A DNA stretch of 64,000 nt. Source: Dolichospermum sp. FACHB-1091 (GTDB lineage Bacteria > Cyanobacteriota > Cyanobacteriia > Cyanobacteriales > Nostocaceae). The translations under genes were made by a program, and so were the position numbers. Where the stretch lies: assembly GCF_014697585.1 (NCBI RefSeq), contig NZ_JACJSB010000009.1, positions 89,299-153,298 of the forward strand, written 5' to 3'. Every line of letters starts with the position of its first letter. Within the stretch, counting starts at the first letter, position 1. The notes beneath the pieces are model-generated. The model saw nothing but the letters and a program-made list of their open reading frames with translations, was not told the DNA's origin and made no database searches. Of this stretch, positions 8,662-18,894 are shown in pieces.

Positions 8662-9651
8662 ATGAAGAGTCCTAGACAAGTCGGAGCAGATATAAGAAAA
8701 AGAAATTTCTTACCCATAATTGCGTTGGTAATTTTATCAGCGATTTATGGATGTAACAATACTAATGGTAGTAAAATTGTTAATGAAGAAGCGACACCAG
8801 CACAAAAACTACCAAAGACTAAAGTAGTTACAACCTTTTTACCCGTTTATTTATTTACTAAAGCGGTAACTGGAGATGTAGCAGAAGTAGATATTTTAGT
8901 CAAGCCTGGTACAGAAATACACGAATATCAAGGAACACCAGCAAATGTAAAAGCGATCGCTACAGCCAATGTAGTGATAAAAAATGGTTTAGGGTTGGAA
9001 GAATTTCTGTCTGATACAATTAAAAATGCCGGAAATTCCCAATTAGTAGAAATTGATGTTAGTAAAGGTATTGAACCTATTAATAAAATTTCCCCAATAG
9101 ATAAGACAGTAGGAGGAGAACATGATCATGATCATGAACACACATTTGGAAATCCTCATATTTGGTTAGATCCAGTTTTAGCAAAACAGCAAATCATCAA
9201 TATTCGAGATGGTTTAATTATTGCAGATCCAGGGAATAAAGCCAATTACGAAACTAATGCAGCGTCATATATCCAGAAACTAGATAATTTAAATAATGAA
9301 TTTCAACAGACCCTGAAAAAAACGCCAAACTGCACTTTCATAACTTTTCATGATGCTTTTCCCTACCTTGCGAAACGCTATAACCTCAAACAAGTAGCAG
9401 TAGTAGAAATTCCCGAAAAACAACTTTCACCAACAGATGTTCAAAAAATAGTAAATACAGTTAAAAAATACAAAACTAAAGCCTTATTTAGTGAACCCGG
9501 TTTAGATAACAAATTACTGACAAGTATTTCCCAGGATTTGCAGTTAACTGTAAGGACATTAGATTCTTTAGAAACTGGTGATACCAATCCAGAGTATTAT
9601 TTTAAAGCTATGAAAACTAATTTGGAAAGTTTAGCCTCTGGGTGCAAGTGA
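8662..9651 (+). CDS. znuA: Zinc ABC transporter substrate-binding protein
   Basis: 329-residue cluster A-I (ZnuA/TroA) metal-binding protein. An N-terminal hydrophobic stretch ends in a possible lipobox (SAIYG-Cys31), suggesting a lipoprotein. Metal ligands are recognisable: His in KPGTEIHEY, His in GNPHIWLDP, His in FITFHDAFPY, and an acidic ligand in the LFSEPGLD region. A His/Asp loop (EHDHDHEH, about residues 152-159), typical of zinc rather than manganese members, precedes the second ligand. It heads znuA-znuC-znuB under a Zur-like box. Confidence 0.9.
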   Translation: MKSPRQVGADIRKRNFLPIIALVILSAIYGCNNTNGSKIVNEEATPAQKLPKTKVVTTFLPVYLFTKAVTGDVAEVDILVKPGTEIHEYQGTPANVKAIATANVVIKNGLGLEEFLSDTIKNAGNSQLVEIDVSKGIEPINKISPIDKTVGGEHDHDHEHTFGNPHIWLDPVLAKQQIINIRDGLIIADPGNKANYETNAASYIQKLDNLNNEFQQTLKKTPNCTFITFHDAFPYLAKRYNLKQVAVVEIPEKQLSPTDVQKIVNTVKKYKTKALFSEPGLDNKLLTSISQDLQLTVRTLDSLETGDTNPEYYFKAMKTNLESLASGCK

Positions 9652-9667
9652 TGATTAAATAATGATT

Positions 9668-9776
9668 AGAGGTTGTTTGAAAAACCATGGAATGTACAAA
9701 TAAAACCCTGTCTTCTTAGCAGGAGTTAAATATTGAGATTTTTGGAGTTTTAGAAAATACTTTTCAAACATCCTCT
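9668..9776. mobile_element. MITE-like element inside the znu operon
   Basis: 109 bases bounded by terminal inverted repeats AGAGGTTGTTTGAAAA (9668-9683) and TTTTCAAACATCCTCT (9761-9776), matching 15 of 16. There is no coding capacity. It occupies most of the unusually long znuA-znuC spacer. Confidence 0.75.
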
Positions 9777-9866
9777 GAAAGTTTTAGTAATGCTAAACTA
9801 CCGAACAAATCAAATCAGACTGCTATATATGACTATAAATTATTGGCATCTCAAATCCTAACTGAC

Positions 9867-10655
9867 ATGATCAACAAACAAACAGAAATTACATTACCAA
9901 TATTAAAAGTTTCCGGTTTAACAGTCTACCAAGGTAAATATCTAGCCGTGCGAGATGTTTCTTTTAAATTATTACCAGGAACAGATACAGCTATAGTTGG
10001 TCCAAATGGTGCGGGAAAAAGCACTTTAATCAAAGCAATTTTAGATTTAATTCCCAGAAGTGCGGGGACAATTGAAGTTTTTGGTCGGCCAATTTCTAGA
10101 TTAGGAAATTTGCGTAATTTTTTGGGTTATATGCCACAAAACTTTATTTTTGATCGCAGTTTTCCAATTTCAGTTAGTGAATTAGTAGCTTTGGGAATAG
10201 CTAACAGAAAAAACTCATTTTTTTCATCTTTCTCATTTTGGCCAGCAAAGCAAGAAGCATTAGCAGCAGTTACAGCGGCATTATATCGTACAGATGCCTA
10301 TCACTTACGCAATCAAGCTATTGGAACACTTAGCGGCGGTCAACTTAAACGAGTATTATTGGCCTATTGTTTAGTAAGTCCGCGAAAACTGTTAGTATTA
10401 GATGAAGCTTTTGCAGGGGTAGATGTTCAAGGGACAACAGATTTTTATGCGTTATTAAATGAATTAAAAAGAGAACAAAATTGGACAGTGTTGCAAGTTT
10501 CCCATGATATTGATATGGTAAGCCATCATTGCGATCGCGTCATCTGTCTGAATCAAACTCTTGTTTGTTCTGGTAAACCAGAAATAGCCCTTTCTCCGCA
10601 AAATCTCTTAGCTACCTATGGTCCTGGTTTTAGTCGTTATGAACATCATCATTAA
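9867..10655 (+). CDS. znuC: Zinc ABC transporter ATP-binding protein
   Basis: 262 residues from ATG 9867; a TTG at 9843 would add eight residues. Walker A GPNGAGKST, Q-loop YMPQNF, signature LSGGQLKR, Walker B LLVLDEAFAGVD and switch SHDID are all present, and the sequence is of the metal-transport (ZnuC/MntA) class. It ends in His-rich YEHHH. It energises the ZnuB permease 50 bases downstream. Family is certain; zinc specificity rests on neighbours. Confidence 0.88.
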   Translation: MINKQTEITLPILKVSGLTVYQGKYLAVRDVSFKLLPGTDTAIVGPNGAGKSTLIKAILDLIPRSAGTIEVFGRPISRLGNLRNFLGYMPQNFIFDRSFPISVSELVALGIANRKNSFFSSFSFWPAKQEALAAVTAALYRTDAYHLRNQAIGTLSGGQLKRVLLAYCLVSPRKLLVLDEAFAGVDVQGTTDFYALLNELKREQNWTVLQVSHDIDMVSHHCDRVICLNQTLVCSGKPEIALSPQNLLATYGPGFSRYEHHH

Positions 10656-10659
10656 GTGA

Positions 10660-10693
10660 GGTAATAGGTAATAGGTAATGGGTAATGGGTAAT
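10660..10693. repeat. Heptamer STRR (TAATAGG/TAATGGG) at the znuC-znuB junction
   Basis: About five units of ggtaat(a/g) fill the spacer and contain the ATG at 10685 that would otherwise be taken as the znuB start. Confidence 0.85.
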
Positions 10694-10705
10694 TATCATG
10701 ATTTC

Positions 10706-11515
10706 GTGAATTTATTGCAATTTCCTTTTATGCAGCGTGCCATTATTGGTGCTGTGTTAATGGGAATATTGGGCGGTTTATTAGGTAGTTTTGTTACCTT
10801 ACGTCAACTATCTTTTTTTAGTCATGCTGTTGGTCATGCAGCCTTAGTAGGTGTAGCATTAGGCGTGTTACTCAATACTAATCCTACTTGGATGTTACTA
10901 CCTTTTACTTTAATTTTCGGGGTTGTTGTTCTTTATTTGATTGACAAAACAGATTTAGCCAGTGATAGTGTTCTCAGTATAGTTCTATCTGGATCATTAG
11001 CGATCGGTGTCATCCTCACCAGTTTTATTAAGGGATATCGCGGTAACTTAATGGGTGTATTATTTGGCGATATTTTAGCGATAGATAACACAGATTTAAT
11101 TTTAACACTTCTGGTACTCATCTCTAGTAGTATTTTCCTCTTATCAACGCTACAACAACAAATATTATTAACTCTCAATCCCGATGTTGCACAAGTACAA
11201 GGAGTACCTGTACAACTTTATCGCTATGGATTCGTTATTTTGCTTTCCCTTGCTGTAGCCGTAGCGATTAAAGCTGTTGGTGTTTTGCTTGTCAATGCGT
11301 TTTTAGTGATTCCCGCTGCTACAGCCAAACTCATGAGTCACCATTTCAGCCGTTTTCTGATTCTATCGGTGGTTGTCGGCTCTAGCAGTAGTATCGCGGG
11401 AATGATGGTTTCTGGCTTGTTTAATCTGGCTTCTGGACCGAGTATTGTCTTTGTGCAGTTTCTCTTATTTGTGGTTGTGTTTACCTGGGTTAAATTGACA
11501 ATCAAAAGCAGCTAA
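10706..11515 (+). CDS. znuB: Zinc ABC transporter permease
   Basis: 269 residues from GTG 10706 (MNLLQFPFMQRAIIGAVLMG), where family similarity begins. An in-frame ATG at 10685 lies within the heptamer repeat and may be fortuitous. About eight membrane helices of the ABC-3 family; conserved features include GGLLGSFVTLRQLSFFSHAVGHAALVGVALG near the N-terminus and VLLVNAFLVIPAATA near the C-terminus. It pairs with ZnuA and ZnuC for high-affinity Zn2+ import. Confidence 0.88.
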   Translation: MNLLQFPFMQRAIIGAVLMGILGGLLGSFVTLRQLSFFSHAVGHAALVGVALGVLLNTNPTWMLLPFTLIFGVVVLYLIDKTDLASDSVLSIVLSGSLAIGVILTSFIKGYRGNLMGVLFGDILAIDNTDLILTLLVLISSSIFLLSTLQQQILLTLNPDVAQVQGVPVQLYRYGFVILLSLAVAVAIKAVGVLLVNAFLVIPAATAKLMSHHFSRFLILSVVVGSSSSIAGMMVSGLFNLASGPSIVFVQFLLFVVVFTWVKLTIKSS

Positions 11516-11593
11516 AATTTTTTTTATAAAACCCCTTGACTAATCTTTTTCCCTATGTTAGAGTTGGTAAACGTGGTCAGTAATCAAGCCCAC

Positions 11594-11666
<73 letters not shown>

Positions 11667-11710
11667 TTTGATCAAATATAGGAATCCGTTGGGAATTATT
11701 TTGAACCCAG

Positions 11711-11831
11711 CGTTGCTGATTTGAGGTATGAAAATGATTTTTGATGATTTCAAAACCCTTGTAGAGACAAGACTTTCCTCATGTAGGGATTCTCGTCTCT
11801 ACACCTAAATTCATACCTGGTTTCAGCAACG
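11711..11831. mobile_element. Nested inverted-repeat element after tRNA-Phe
   Basis: CGTTGCTGA...GGTATGAA at the left is mirrored by TTCATACC...TCAGCAACG at the right; inside, TGTAGAGAC is mirrored by GTCTCTACA. 121 bases without coding potential. The layout is that of a small non-autonomous element carrying a second palindromic repeat in its centre. Confidence 0.65.
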
Positions 11832-11901
11832 GCTTTTCAACCCTAATGAGTGTCCTAGTTTCTTGGTAAGATGTTCCTGACTCCTGCTCTATTATCAGGA
11901 A

Positions 11902-12411
11902 TTACTTTTCCCAAAATCGAAAATTGAAAGTTGTAGAAGCACGACGGAAACGCCGAGTAGCTTTTCTTGTGCGTCTTTTCGCACCCCTATCACTAGGCTG
12001 TTCCGTATCTTCCTCTAAGACATCTTCTGGTAATTGAGTTTGTAAAGCCTCCTGACTGCGCCACCAAGCAATTATCCAGCCACCACCAACACCAGCAATA
12101 CCGCCGAACAAAATACTCATGGGTGCTGAATAACCTAAGAAAAGACAACCCAGCATAAAAACTAACCAATATTTCAAACCAGCATCAATACCATCATTAG
12201 AGGCTACAGTAGTAGCCTGGGGGTTATTCTCATTTGCAAAAGTAATCCACCCCAAGGTGACACCACCCATGATACCTATAAATAGACACAGAGGTACTGA
12301 AGCACCGGCAATTCTGGAGACAATGAATAAAAACAACCCGAATAGTAATTGAGACAGGAAGTTAGGTGAAGATGAGAAAATATCGCCGAGAAAATTATTT
12401 TTTGGTGCCAT
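11902..12411 (-). CDS. Conserved membrane protein with basic C-terminal tail
   Basis: 169 residues with four hydrophobic segments (about 18-36, 39-58, 78-95, 98-115; the middle ones rich in Gly), then a linker with acidic DVLEEDTEQ and a strongly basic tail (RGAKRRTRKATRRFRR). No catalytic motif is visible. The acidic-to-basic tail suggests contact with an acidic partner on the cytoplasmic side, which is inference. Not recognised as a named family. Confidence 0.7.
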   Translation of the reverse strand: MAPKNNFLGDIFSSSPNFLSQLLFGLFLFIVSRIAGASVPLCLFIGIMGGVTLGWITFANENNPQATTVASNDGIDAGLKYWLVFMLGCLFLGYSAPMSILFGGIAGVGGGWIIAWWRSQEALQTQLPEDVLEEDTEQPSDRGAKRRTRKATRRFRRASTTFNFRFWEK

Positions 12412-12472
12412 AAAATTAAGATTTAGGAGTCAGGAGAAAGAATAATTATATCCCGTTATCTCGTTTATATCG

Positions 12473-12550
12473 TTCCCAGTCTCTGACTGGGAATGCTATC
12501 ACGGAGGCTCTGCCTCTATGATTGTATTATGAAAAAGCAGAGCCTTTATA
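12473..12550. repeat. Hairpin repeat with TTCCCAGTC/GACTGGGAA
   Basis: A perfect 9-bp stem with a 3-base loop is followed by GAGGCTCTGCCTC, itself palindromic. The same words (CGTTCCCA, TGGGAACG, ctgcct) recur in the element at 28432-28520, so the two belong to one repeat family. Confidence 0.65.
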
Positions 12551-12556
12551 ATTCAT

Positions 12557-12670
12557 AGGACTTACGCACAAGTCACGGAATAATGAACCACGTTCGCGGA
12601 GCGTCCCGTCAGGGATAGGAACGAAGAGAACGAAGAAAAGAGGGTTTGAGAGATATTTTGCGTAAGTCCT
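12557..12670 (-). mobile_element. 114-bp MITE-like element, copy A
   Basis: Ends in AGGACTTACGCA / TGCGTAAGTCCT. By eye it is identical over its length to the reverse complement of 22902-23015. It is flanked by the direct repeat attcat (12551-12556 and 12672-12677), a likely target duplication. No ORF. A degraded half copy is at 27757. Confidence 0.8.
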
Positions 12671-12715
12671 GATTCATTGATAATTCATTCCCATACAGAG
12701 TAGGAAAGAAGAATC

Positions 12716-12742
12716 TTGTACCCATAATCCCTATGGGTACAA
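12716..12742. repeat. Perfect 11-bp hairpin
   Basis: TTGTACCCATA, loop ATCCC, TATGGGTACAA. It lies downstream of the reverse kinase gene and could end its transcript, but no T-run follows on either strand. The rest of the 12412-12810 gap holds repeats and a GCGGTTtctaACCGC-type hairpin near 12778. Confidence 0.6.
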
Positions 12743-12810
12743 AGAATGGGATAGGTGGGTTTTACCTGTGTAGACGCGGTTAGAAACCGCCCTTTTAATC
12801 TAGAGAAAAA

Positions 12811-14349
12811 TTAAATCAATCCTGATAATTGTGTGTCTAATGGTAGAGTTGTATCTACAACCGTTATATAAGGTTGTTCTTGATTTGTAAATGGTTGAGA
12901 TTGGTTAATTTGGGATGTTAATAAATCAGCAGTAGCATCAGCAATATCACCAGTGCGATGCAGCAGCCTTTGTGTTAAAACTTCTACGGGTGCGGTACAA
13001 TTGATGATATATAAAGGTAATTGATGCTCTGTAGCTTGAGAAATGGCTGCTGCTCGCAAATCCTGACGATCATATTTAGCATCTAAAATTACAGTCCAGC
13101 CTTGATTAGCTAGTATAATTCCCAGTGCTAACAATCGGCCATAGGTTTTTTGTGTCATTTCTGGTGTATAAATTTCATCCCCACCTCTTTCTAACAAAGA
13201 AATTCCCGCCAAATGCTTACGCACAGCATCAGAACGGAGATGAACCGCATTGAGTTTCCGGGCTAAATACTTAGCCGTGGTGCTTTTTCCAGCACCAGAT
13301 AACCCGGACATCAAAATCAGTTTTCCCTGTTGCGGTTTAGTATATTCCCAAGCTTGATGATAATATGCAGATGCGGTTTTTGCTGCTTCTTCCTTCACAA
13401 CATCGGGTACACTAGGATCATCTAACAAAAATGAATTTACCTTAGCCCGCACATAAGCCTGACGGCTTAAATATAAAGGTAATACCTGTAAACCTTCCCA
13501 GTCTCCAGTTTGCTCCACATAAGTATTTAAAAAAGCATTTCCTAAATCCTTACGTCCTCTGGCCTCAATATCCATGACGGTAAAAGCTACATCATACATA
13601 ACATCAGCAAAACGAAAAGGCTCGTTAAATTCTATGCAATCAAACAACATGATTTTATCATGCCAGAGAGCAATATTTCTGAGGTGTAAATCGCCGTGAC
13701 ATTCGCAAATATAGTTGTTTTCAATTCGGCTTTTAAATAATTCTGGATTTTGGACAAAGAAATTATCTGTATATTGTTTTGTTTCCTCAAACTGCGCTTG
13801 TGTCTGGGGTCCACCAATATATTTTTCAGCTTGCTGGTAATTTTCATCAATAGCCAAACGCACTTGTGAGACTTCCCCAAAACTGCGAATGTACTCATTA
13901 GTGTGTGCTTGAGCATGGTATTGAGCCACAACCCGTCCTAATTCTTCTAAGTTGCTTTCCTGTAAGTTCCCAGCAGCGAAAAGTTCACTAAATAGGGATT
14001 CTTGGGGAAATTGACGCATCTTGATCGCATATTCTACAGCTTCTCCCGTTCCTCCGAGATGGTATTTTTCACCCGCGCAAGTTAAAGGGATCACTTCTAA
14101 ATATAATTCACCAGCACCCCGTTGATTTAAGCGCAATTCCTCCTCACAAAAATGTTTTCTTTTTTCTAAGGTGGAAAAGTCTAAAAAACCGAAATTAGCC
14201 GGTTTTTTCAGCTTATAAGCATAATCTCCAGTTAACAGGACATAAGAAATATGGGTTTGAATTAGTTGAATTGGTTCGGTTACACCATGAGGATAAAATC
14301 CAGGTTGTAACATTTGTTCAATTAAAGCGGGAAGATTTGTTTCTGTCAT
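12811..14349 (-). CDS. Bifunctional protein: APH-like kinase domain fused to P-loop kinase
   Basis: 512 residues. The N-terminal ~330 residues resemble the aminoglycoside-phosphotransferase/choline-kinase fold: the catalytic loop CECHGDLHLRNIAL and metal site LFDCIEFNEPF are intact. The C-terminal ~170 residues are an AAA_33/gluconate-kinase-like P-loop domain with Walker A SGLSGAGKST and a downstream lid Arg region (RLLHRTGD). This fusion is widespread and of unknown substrate. The APH label is structural and does not imply drug resistance. No close operon partner. Confidence 0.85.
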   Translation of the reverse strand: MTETNLPALIEQMLQPGFYPHGVTEPIQLIQTHISYVLLTGDYAYKLKKPANFGFLDFSTLEKRKHFCEEELRLNQRGAGELYLEVIPLTCAGEKYHLGGTGEAVEYAIKMRQFPQESLFSELFAAGNLQESNLEELGRVVAQYHAQAHTNEYIRSFGEVSQVRLAIDENYQQAEKYIGGPQTQAQFEETKQYTDNFFVQNPELFKSRIENNYICECHGDLHLRNIALWHDKIMLFDCIEFNEPFRFADVMYDVAFTVMDIEARGRKDLGNAFLNTYVEQTGDWEGLQVLPLYLSRQAYVRAKVNSFLLDDPSVPDVVKEEAAKTASAYYHQAWEYTKPQQGKLILMSGLSGAGKSTTAKYLARKLNAVHLRSDAVRKHLAGISLLERGGDEIYTPEMTQKTYGRLLALGIILANQGWTVILDAKYDRQDLRAAAISQATEHQLPLYIINCTAPVEVLTQRLLHRTGDIADATADLLTSQINQSQPFTNQEQPYITVVDTTLPLDTQLSGLI

Positions 14350-14356
14350 TTTTATT

Positions 14357-14388
14357 GGTAATAGGTAATAGGTAATAGGTAATAGGTA
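14357..14388. repeat. TAATAGG heptamer repeat
   Basis: Four to five head-to-tail units of ggtaata immediately upstream of the kinase-fusion start codon. Confidence 0.9.
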
Positions 14389-14469
14389 AGTAGGTTAACA
14401 CAATAAAACCAAACTGTGTAAAAAAATGTAAAATCGCTGAAAACCTCTTTACTCTTGCCTCTTTTCCAC

Positions 14470-14493
14470 AAAAAAACCAGGTTTAACCCTGGT
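14470..14493 (-). terminator. Rho-independent terminator of rplY
   Basis: Read on the reverse strand: ACCAGG, loop GTTAAA, CCTGGT, then a T-run. It is 26 bases beyond the rplY stop. Confidence 0.88.
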
Positions 14494-14518
14494 CTTCTTA
14501 GTTATTATTATCTAAATT

Positions 14519-14818
14519 CTAGCCTTTAGTGCCAGCGAAAAAACTTAAATGGTAAGGTGTACCTTTAGCTGGGTGAATCTGAACTTCACGAATTACAGTT
14601 GTACCAGTCCATTCTAATTCAGGAATGCTTAATTCCACTTCTGTTTGATTAGGAGCAGCTTGCTTGAGTAAACGTTCTACAACTTTAGCATCAAGAACTA
14701 AAGAAATTGATTCAGTTCCCTTGTGACCGTACAAATTAGCGGGAATTAAACCAGAACGGCGCAAAGCTCTGGGTTTGCTACCTTCTGGACGGGTTTTAGA
14801 TTCGAGTGTGATAGCCAT
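14519..14818 (-). CDS. rplY: 50S ribosomal protein L25
   Basis: 99 residues. The N-terminal pattern ([27 protein letters not shown]) is the 5S-rRNA-binding signature of the L25/Ctc family. The length corresponds to the short form without the C-terminal TL5 domain. It lies downstream of purA on the same strand, separated by a repeat-filled spacer of 117 bases, and ends at a good terminator, so the two may share a transcript. Confidence 0.93.
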   Translation of the reverse strand: MAITLESKTRPEGSKPRALRRSGLIPANLYGHKGTESISLVLDAKVVERLLKQAAPNQTEVELSIPELEWTGTTVIREVQIHPAKGTPYHLSFFAGTKG

Positions 14819-14825
14819 ACTATTT

Positions 14826-14935
14826 TTAGTTGTTAGTTGTTAGTTGCTAGATGTTAGATGTTAGTTGCTAGTTGTTAGTTGTTAGCAGTCAATTCTCATT
14901 TATATCACTACTGACCACTGACCACTGACCACTAA

Positions 14936-14938
<3 letters not shown>
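14826..14938. repeat. Heptamer STRR (TAGTTGT, GACCACT)
   Basis: The purA-rplY spacer is made of ttagttg/ctagttg units, followed by three copies of ctgacca that run up to the purA stop codon. Confidence 0.85.
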
Positions 14939-16273
<1,335 letters not shown>

Positions 16274-16302
16274 TTAAAGGGTAAAGTTTCCACAAATTAC
16301 CA

Positions 16303-16331
16303 TTTTTAACAGATTTTTTATTTTTTGTCAA
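16303..16331 (-). promoter_or_regulatory. Likely sigma70-type promoter of purA
   Basis: On the reverse strand a consensus TTGACA (16331-16326) is followed after 17 bases by TAAAAA (16308-16303), 39 bases before the purA ATG. Not experimentally supported here. Confidence 0.45.
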
Positions 16332-16452
16332 GGATTTGAATAACTTTTGCTTTGGGGTAAAATAAGGAGTTATACAAATTTATCGAATAGGTTGGGTTAA
16401 AATAATACAGGACATTTTATAAATAAATTCACCAACCCAGGAAGAAAAGCTG

Positions 16453-17226
16453 ATGCAAATCATCCGTCTACCGGTACTTTCAGACAATTATATATTTTTA
16501 CTGCATGATCCACAACAGAATATCGCGGCTGTTGTTGATCCGGCCGAAGCGCAACCAGTATTAGACGAATTGACAAAATTAAAAACTAATTTGGTGGCGA
16601 TTTTTAATACTCACCATCACGGTGATCATGTGGGTGGAAATACACAATTGATGAAAAAATTTCCCGAAGTGACAGTTTATGGGGGTGCGGAAGATAGAGG
16701 CCGGATTCCGGGACAGCAGGTATTTTTACAGGAAGGCGATCACGTCCAATTTGGAAATCGTACTGCTAATGTGTTGTTTGTTCCTGGCCATACCCGCGCT
16801 CATATTGCTTACTATTTTCCCCCAGAAAGCCCAAGAGAGCCGGGAGAATTGTTTTGTGGTGATACATTGTTTGCTGGTGGTTGTGGTCGTTTATTTGAAG
16901 GTACACCCGGGCAAATGGTAGATTCTTTAAGTAAACTGCGGGCTTTACCTGATGATACTCGCCTTTGGTGCGCCCATGAATACACTTTAAATAATTTGCG
17001 GTTTGCTGTGACTGTAGAGCCAGAAAATGCGGATTTGCAAAAACGCTACCAAGATGTTAAAATGCAACGGGAGACTAATCAAGCCACCGTACCATCACTT
17101 TTGGGAATCGAAAAACTCACAAATCCTTTTTTGCGTTGGGATAAACCATCTCTACAAGCAACAGCGAAAAGTAACCAAGAAGTTCAAACCTTTGCCCGGA
17201 TTCGAGGCATGAAAGATAATTTTTAG
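16453..17226 (+). CDS. gloB: Hydroxyacylglutathione hydrolase (glyoxalase II)
   Basis: 257-residue metallo-beta-lactamase-fold enzyme that hydrolyses S-lactoylglutathione in methylglyoxal detoxification. The metal motif [38 protein letters not shown] and [13 protein letters not shown] are all intact, and the C-terminal substrate-binding helical region with NPFLRWD is present, so it is full length. The ATG is preceded by aggaagaaaag, a reasonable ribosome site. Confidence 0.95.
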   Translation: MQIIRLPVLSDNYIFLLHDPQQNIAAVVDPAEAQPVLDELTKLKTNLVAIFNTHHHGDHVGGNTQLMKKFPEVTVYGGAEDRGRIPGQQVFLQEGDHVQFGNRTANVLFVPGHTRAHIAYYFPPESPREPGELFCGDTLFAGGCGRLFEGTPGQMVDSLSKLRALPDDTRLWCAHEYTLNNLRFAVTVEPENADLQKRYQDVKMQRETNQATVPSLLGIEKLTNPFLRWDKPSLQATAKSNQEVQTFARIRGMKDNF

Positions 17227-17271
17227 TTAGTTAAGCTGTACTGCATTTAATTTGTATAATTATAATGGTGG

Positions 17272-17333
17272 GCAGTGAGATACAAGAACCCCACCCCCAA
17301 CCCCCTCCCCGCAAGCGAGGAGGGGGTATGGGA
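17272..17333. repeat. GAGATACAAGAACCCC repeat, copy 2
   Basis: gtgagatacaagaaccccac followed by a C-rich/G-rich hairpin around CCCGCAAGCG. It creates a false N-terminal extension of the next gene. Confidence 0.85.
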
Positions 17334-17355
17334 CGTAAACAATAAAAAAGTAGTT

Positions 17356-18789
17356 ATGGCAATTGATGATACTTATCATAACCAAAATCAATCCCCAGTT
17401 TTACCCCAGGTGAATATTTTCACCATGTTCCGGCTAGGATTATTTCAAATGGGGTTGAGTATGATGTCTATTTTGACTCTAGGGGTACTCAACCGAGTCA
17501 TGATCCAGGAAATTGCCATTCCAGCTACATTGGTGGCTTTTGTGTTAGCATTGCCTTTATTTGTGTCCCCAACCCGAATTTTATTTGGGCAAATGTCCGA
17601 TGCTAGACCATTATGGGGATATCATCGCACAAGTTATGTATGGTTGGGCGCAGGAATATTTGCGATCGCTGCCTTTTGTGCGGTACAAGTAATATGGCAG
17701 TTAAATTCTGCTAATATTGGCGAAAGTTGGCTATGGACTAGCCAAACAATGGCTTGGACAGCGGTTTTAGGTTTAGTTTTCGTGGTCTACGGACTGGCCA
17801 TTTGTGCTAGTGGTACAGCTTTTGCGGCTTTATTAGTTGATATTTCCGAAACCGACAACCGTTCTCAAGTTGTCGGTATTGTTTGGTCAATGTTGATGGT
17901 AGGGATTATAGTTGGAGCTATTATCAGTTCTAGCTTATTAAATCAATTAACAGCTAATGCACCCATAGAAACTTTACAAGCTGCAATAAATCGCTTATTC
18001 CAGATTGTTCCGGGAATGGTTTTTTGTTTAGCAATTGTCGCTACTTTGGGAGTAGAAAAAAAATATTCTCGTTTTTTCCATCGTTCTACCCCAGAAAACC
18101 GGGAAGATAGTATTACCTTAGGTGGTGCTTGGAAAATTTTAACAGCTAGTCCCCAAACAGGTTTGTTTTTCACTTTTTTATTAGTGATGACTATTAGCTT
18201 GTTTATGCAAGATCCTATTCTAGAACCTTACGCAGGGGAAGTGTTTAAAATGCCTTTAGCGGAAAGTACCAAACTCAACGTTTTTTATGGAACGGGCATA
18301 TTAATCTCCTATGGTATCACAGGTTTTTTGATTGTGCCTCGGTTGGGTAAACGCAAAACTATAAAATTAGGCTGTGTTTTAGTCGCGTGTGCGGCTTTAT
18401 TACTGGGGTTTTCGGGATTCTCTGCCAATCCATTGGTACTGAAATCAACTTTAGTTTTATTTGGTTTAGCAACTGGTGTTGTCACCACTGCGGCAGTTAG
18501 TCTGATGTTAGATTTGACAATTGCTGAAGCTGCCGGTACATTTATAGGTGCTTGGGGACTTGCTCAGTCTATATCTAGAGGAATTGCAATTGTCATTGGT
18601 GGTACTATTTTAGATGTGGGGCGCAAGTTGTTACCAGATAACTTAGTATTAGCTTATGGTTTGGTATTTGCTTTAGAAGCTTTGGGAATGTTGGTATCAA
18701 TTGCTTTTTTGAATCGTGTCAATGTGGCAGAATTTCAAACTAATACTAAACAAGCTTTAGCTTCTGTTCTGGAAAGTGATTTAGATTAA
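17356..18789 (+). CDS. PucC/BCD-family MFS transporter
   Basis: 477 residues from ATG 17356 (MAIDDTYHNQ); the frame stays open upstream to a GTG at 17275, but those codons are repeat DNA. About 12 membrane helices. The N-terminal FRLGLFQMGLSMMSILTLGVLNRVMI and PTRILFGQMSDARPLWGYHRTSYVW patterns mark the PucC (bacteriochlorophyll delivery) branch of the major facilitator family. In cyanobacteria such proteins are thought to act in chlorophyll or pigment-protein assembly; the role here is inferred from family only. Confidence 0.88.
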   Translation: MAIDDTYHNQNQSPVLPQVNIFTMFRLGLFQMGLSMMSILTLGVLNRVMIQEIAIPATLVAFVLALPLFVSPTRILFGQMSDARPLWGYHRTSYVWLGAGIFAIAAFCAVQVIWQLNSANIGESWLWTSQTMAWTAVLGLVFVVYGLAICASGTAFAALLVDISETDNRSQVVGIVWSMLMVGIIVGAIISSSLLNQLTANAPIETLQAAINRLFQIVPGMVFCLAIVATLGVEKKYSRFFHRSTPENREDSITLGGAWKILTASPQTGLFFTFLLVMTISLFMQDPILEPYAGEVFKMPLAESTKLNVFYGTGILISYGITGFLIVPRLGKRKTIKLGCVLVACAALLLGFSGFSANPLVLKSTLVLFGLATGVVTTAAVSLMLDLTIAEAAGTFIGAWGLAQSISRGIAIVIGGTILDVGRKLLPDNLVLAYGLVFALEALGMLVSIAFLNRVNVAEFQTNTKQALASVLESDLD

Positions 18790-18850
18790 TAATGGGTAAT
18801 GGGTAATTGGTAATGGGTAATTGGTAATTGGTAATGGGTAATTGAAAACC
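18790..18850. repeat. TAATGGG/TAATTGG heptamer STRR
   Basis: About seven units of taat(g/t)gg directly after the transporter stop, followed by caacggacaactgac units up to the next gene. Confidence 0.88.
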
Positions 18851-18894
18851 AACGGACAACTGACAACCAACAACGGACAACTGACTAATAACAA

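Noticed and set aside
12811..14349. Aminoglycoside resistance gene
   Set aside because: The APH-like domain is fused to a P-loop kinase of a widespread housekeeping-type family; the fold alone does not support resistance.
17275..17355. 27-codon N-terminal extension of the PucC-like transporter
   Set aside because: The extension is encoded by the GAGATACAAGAACCCC repeat also found in three non-coding places; ATG 17356 fits better.
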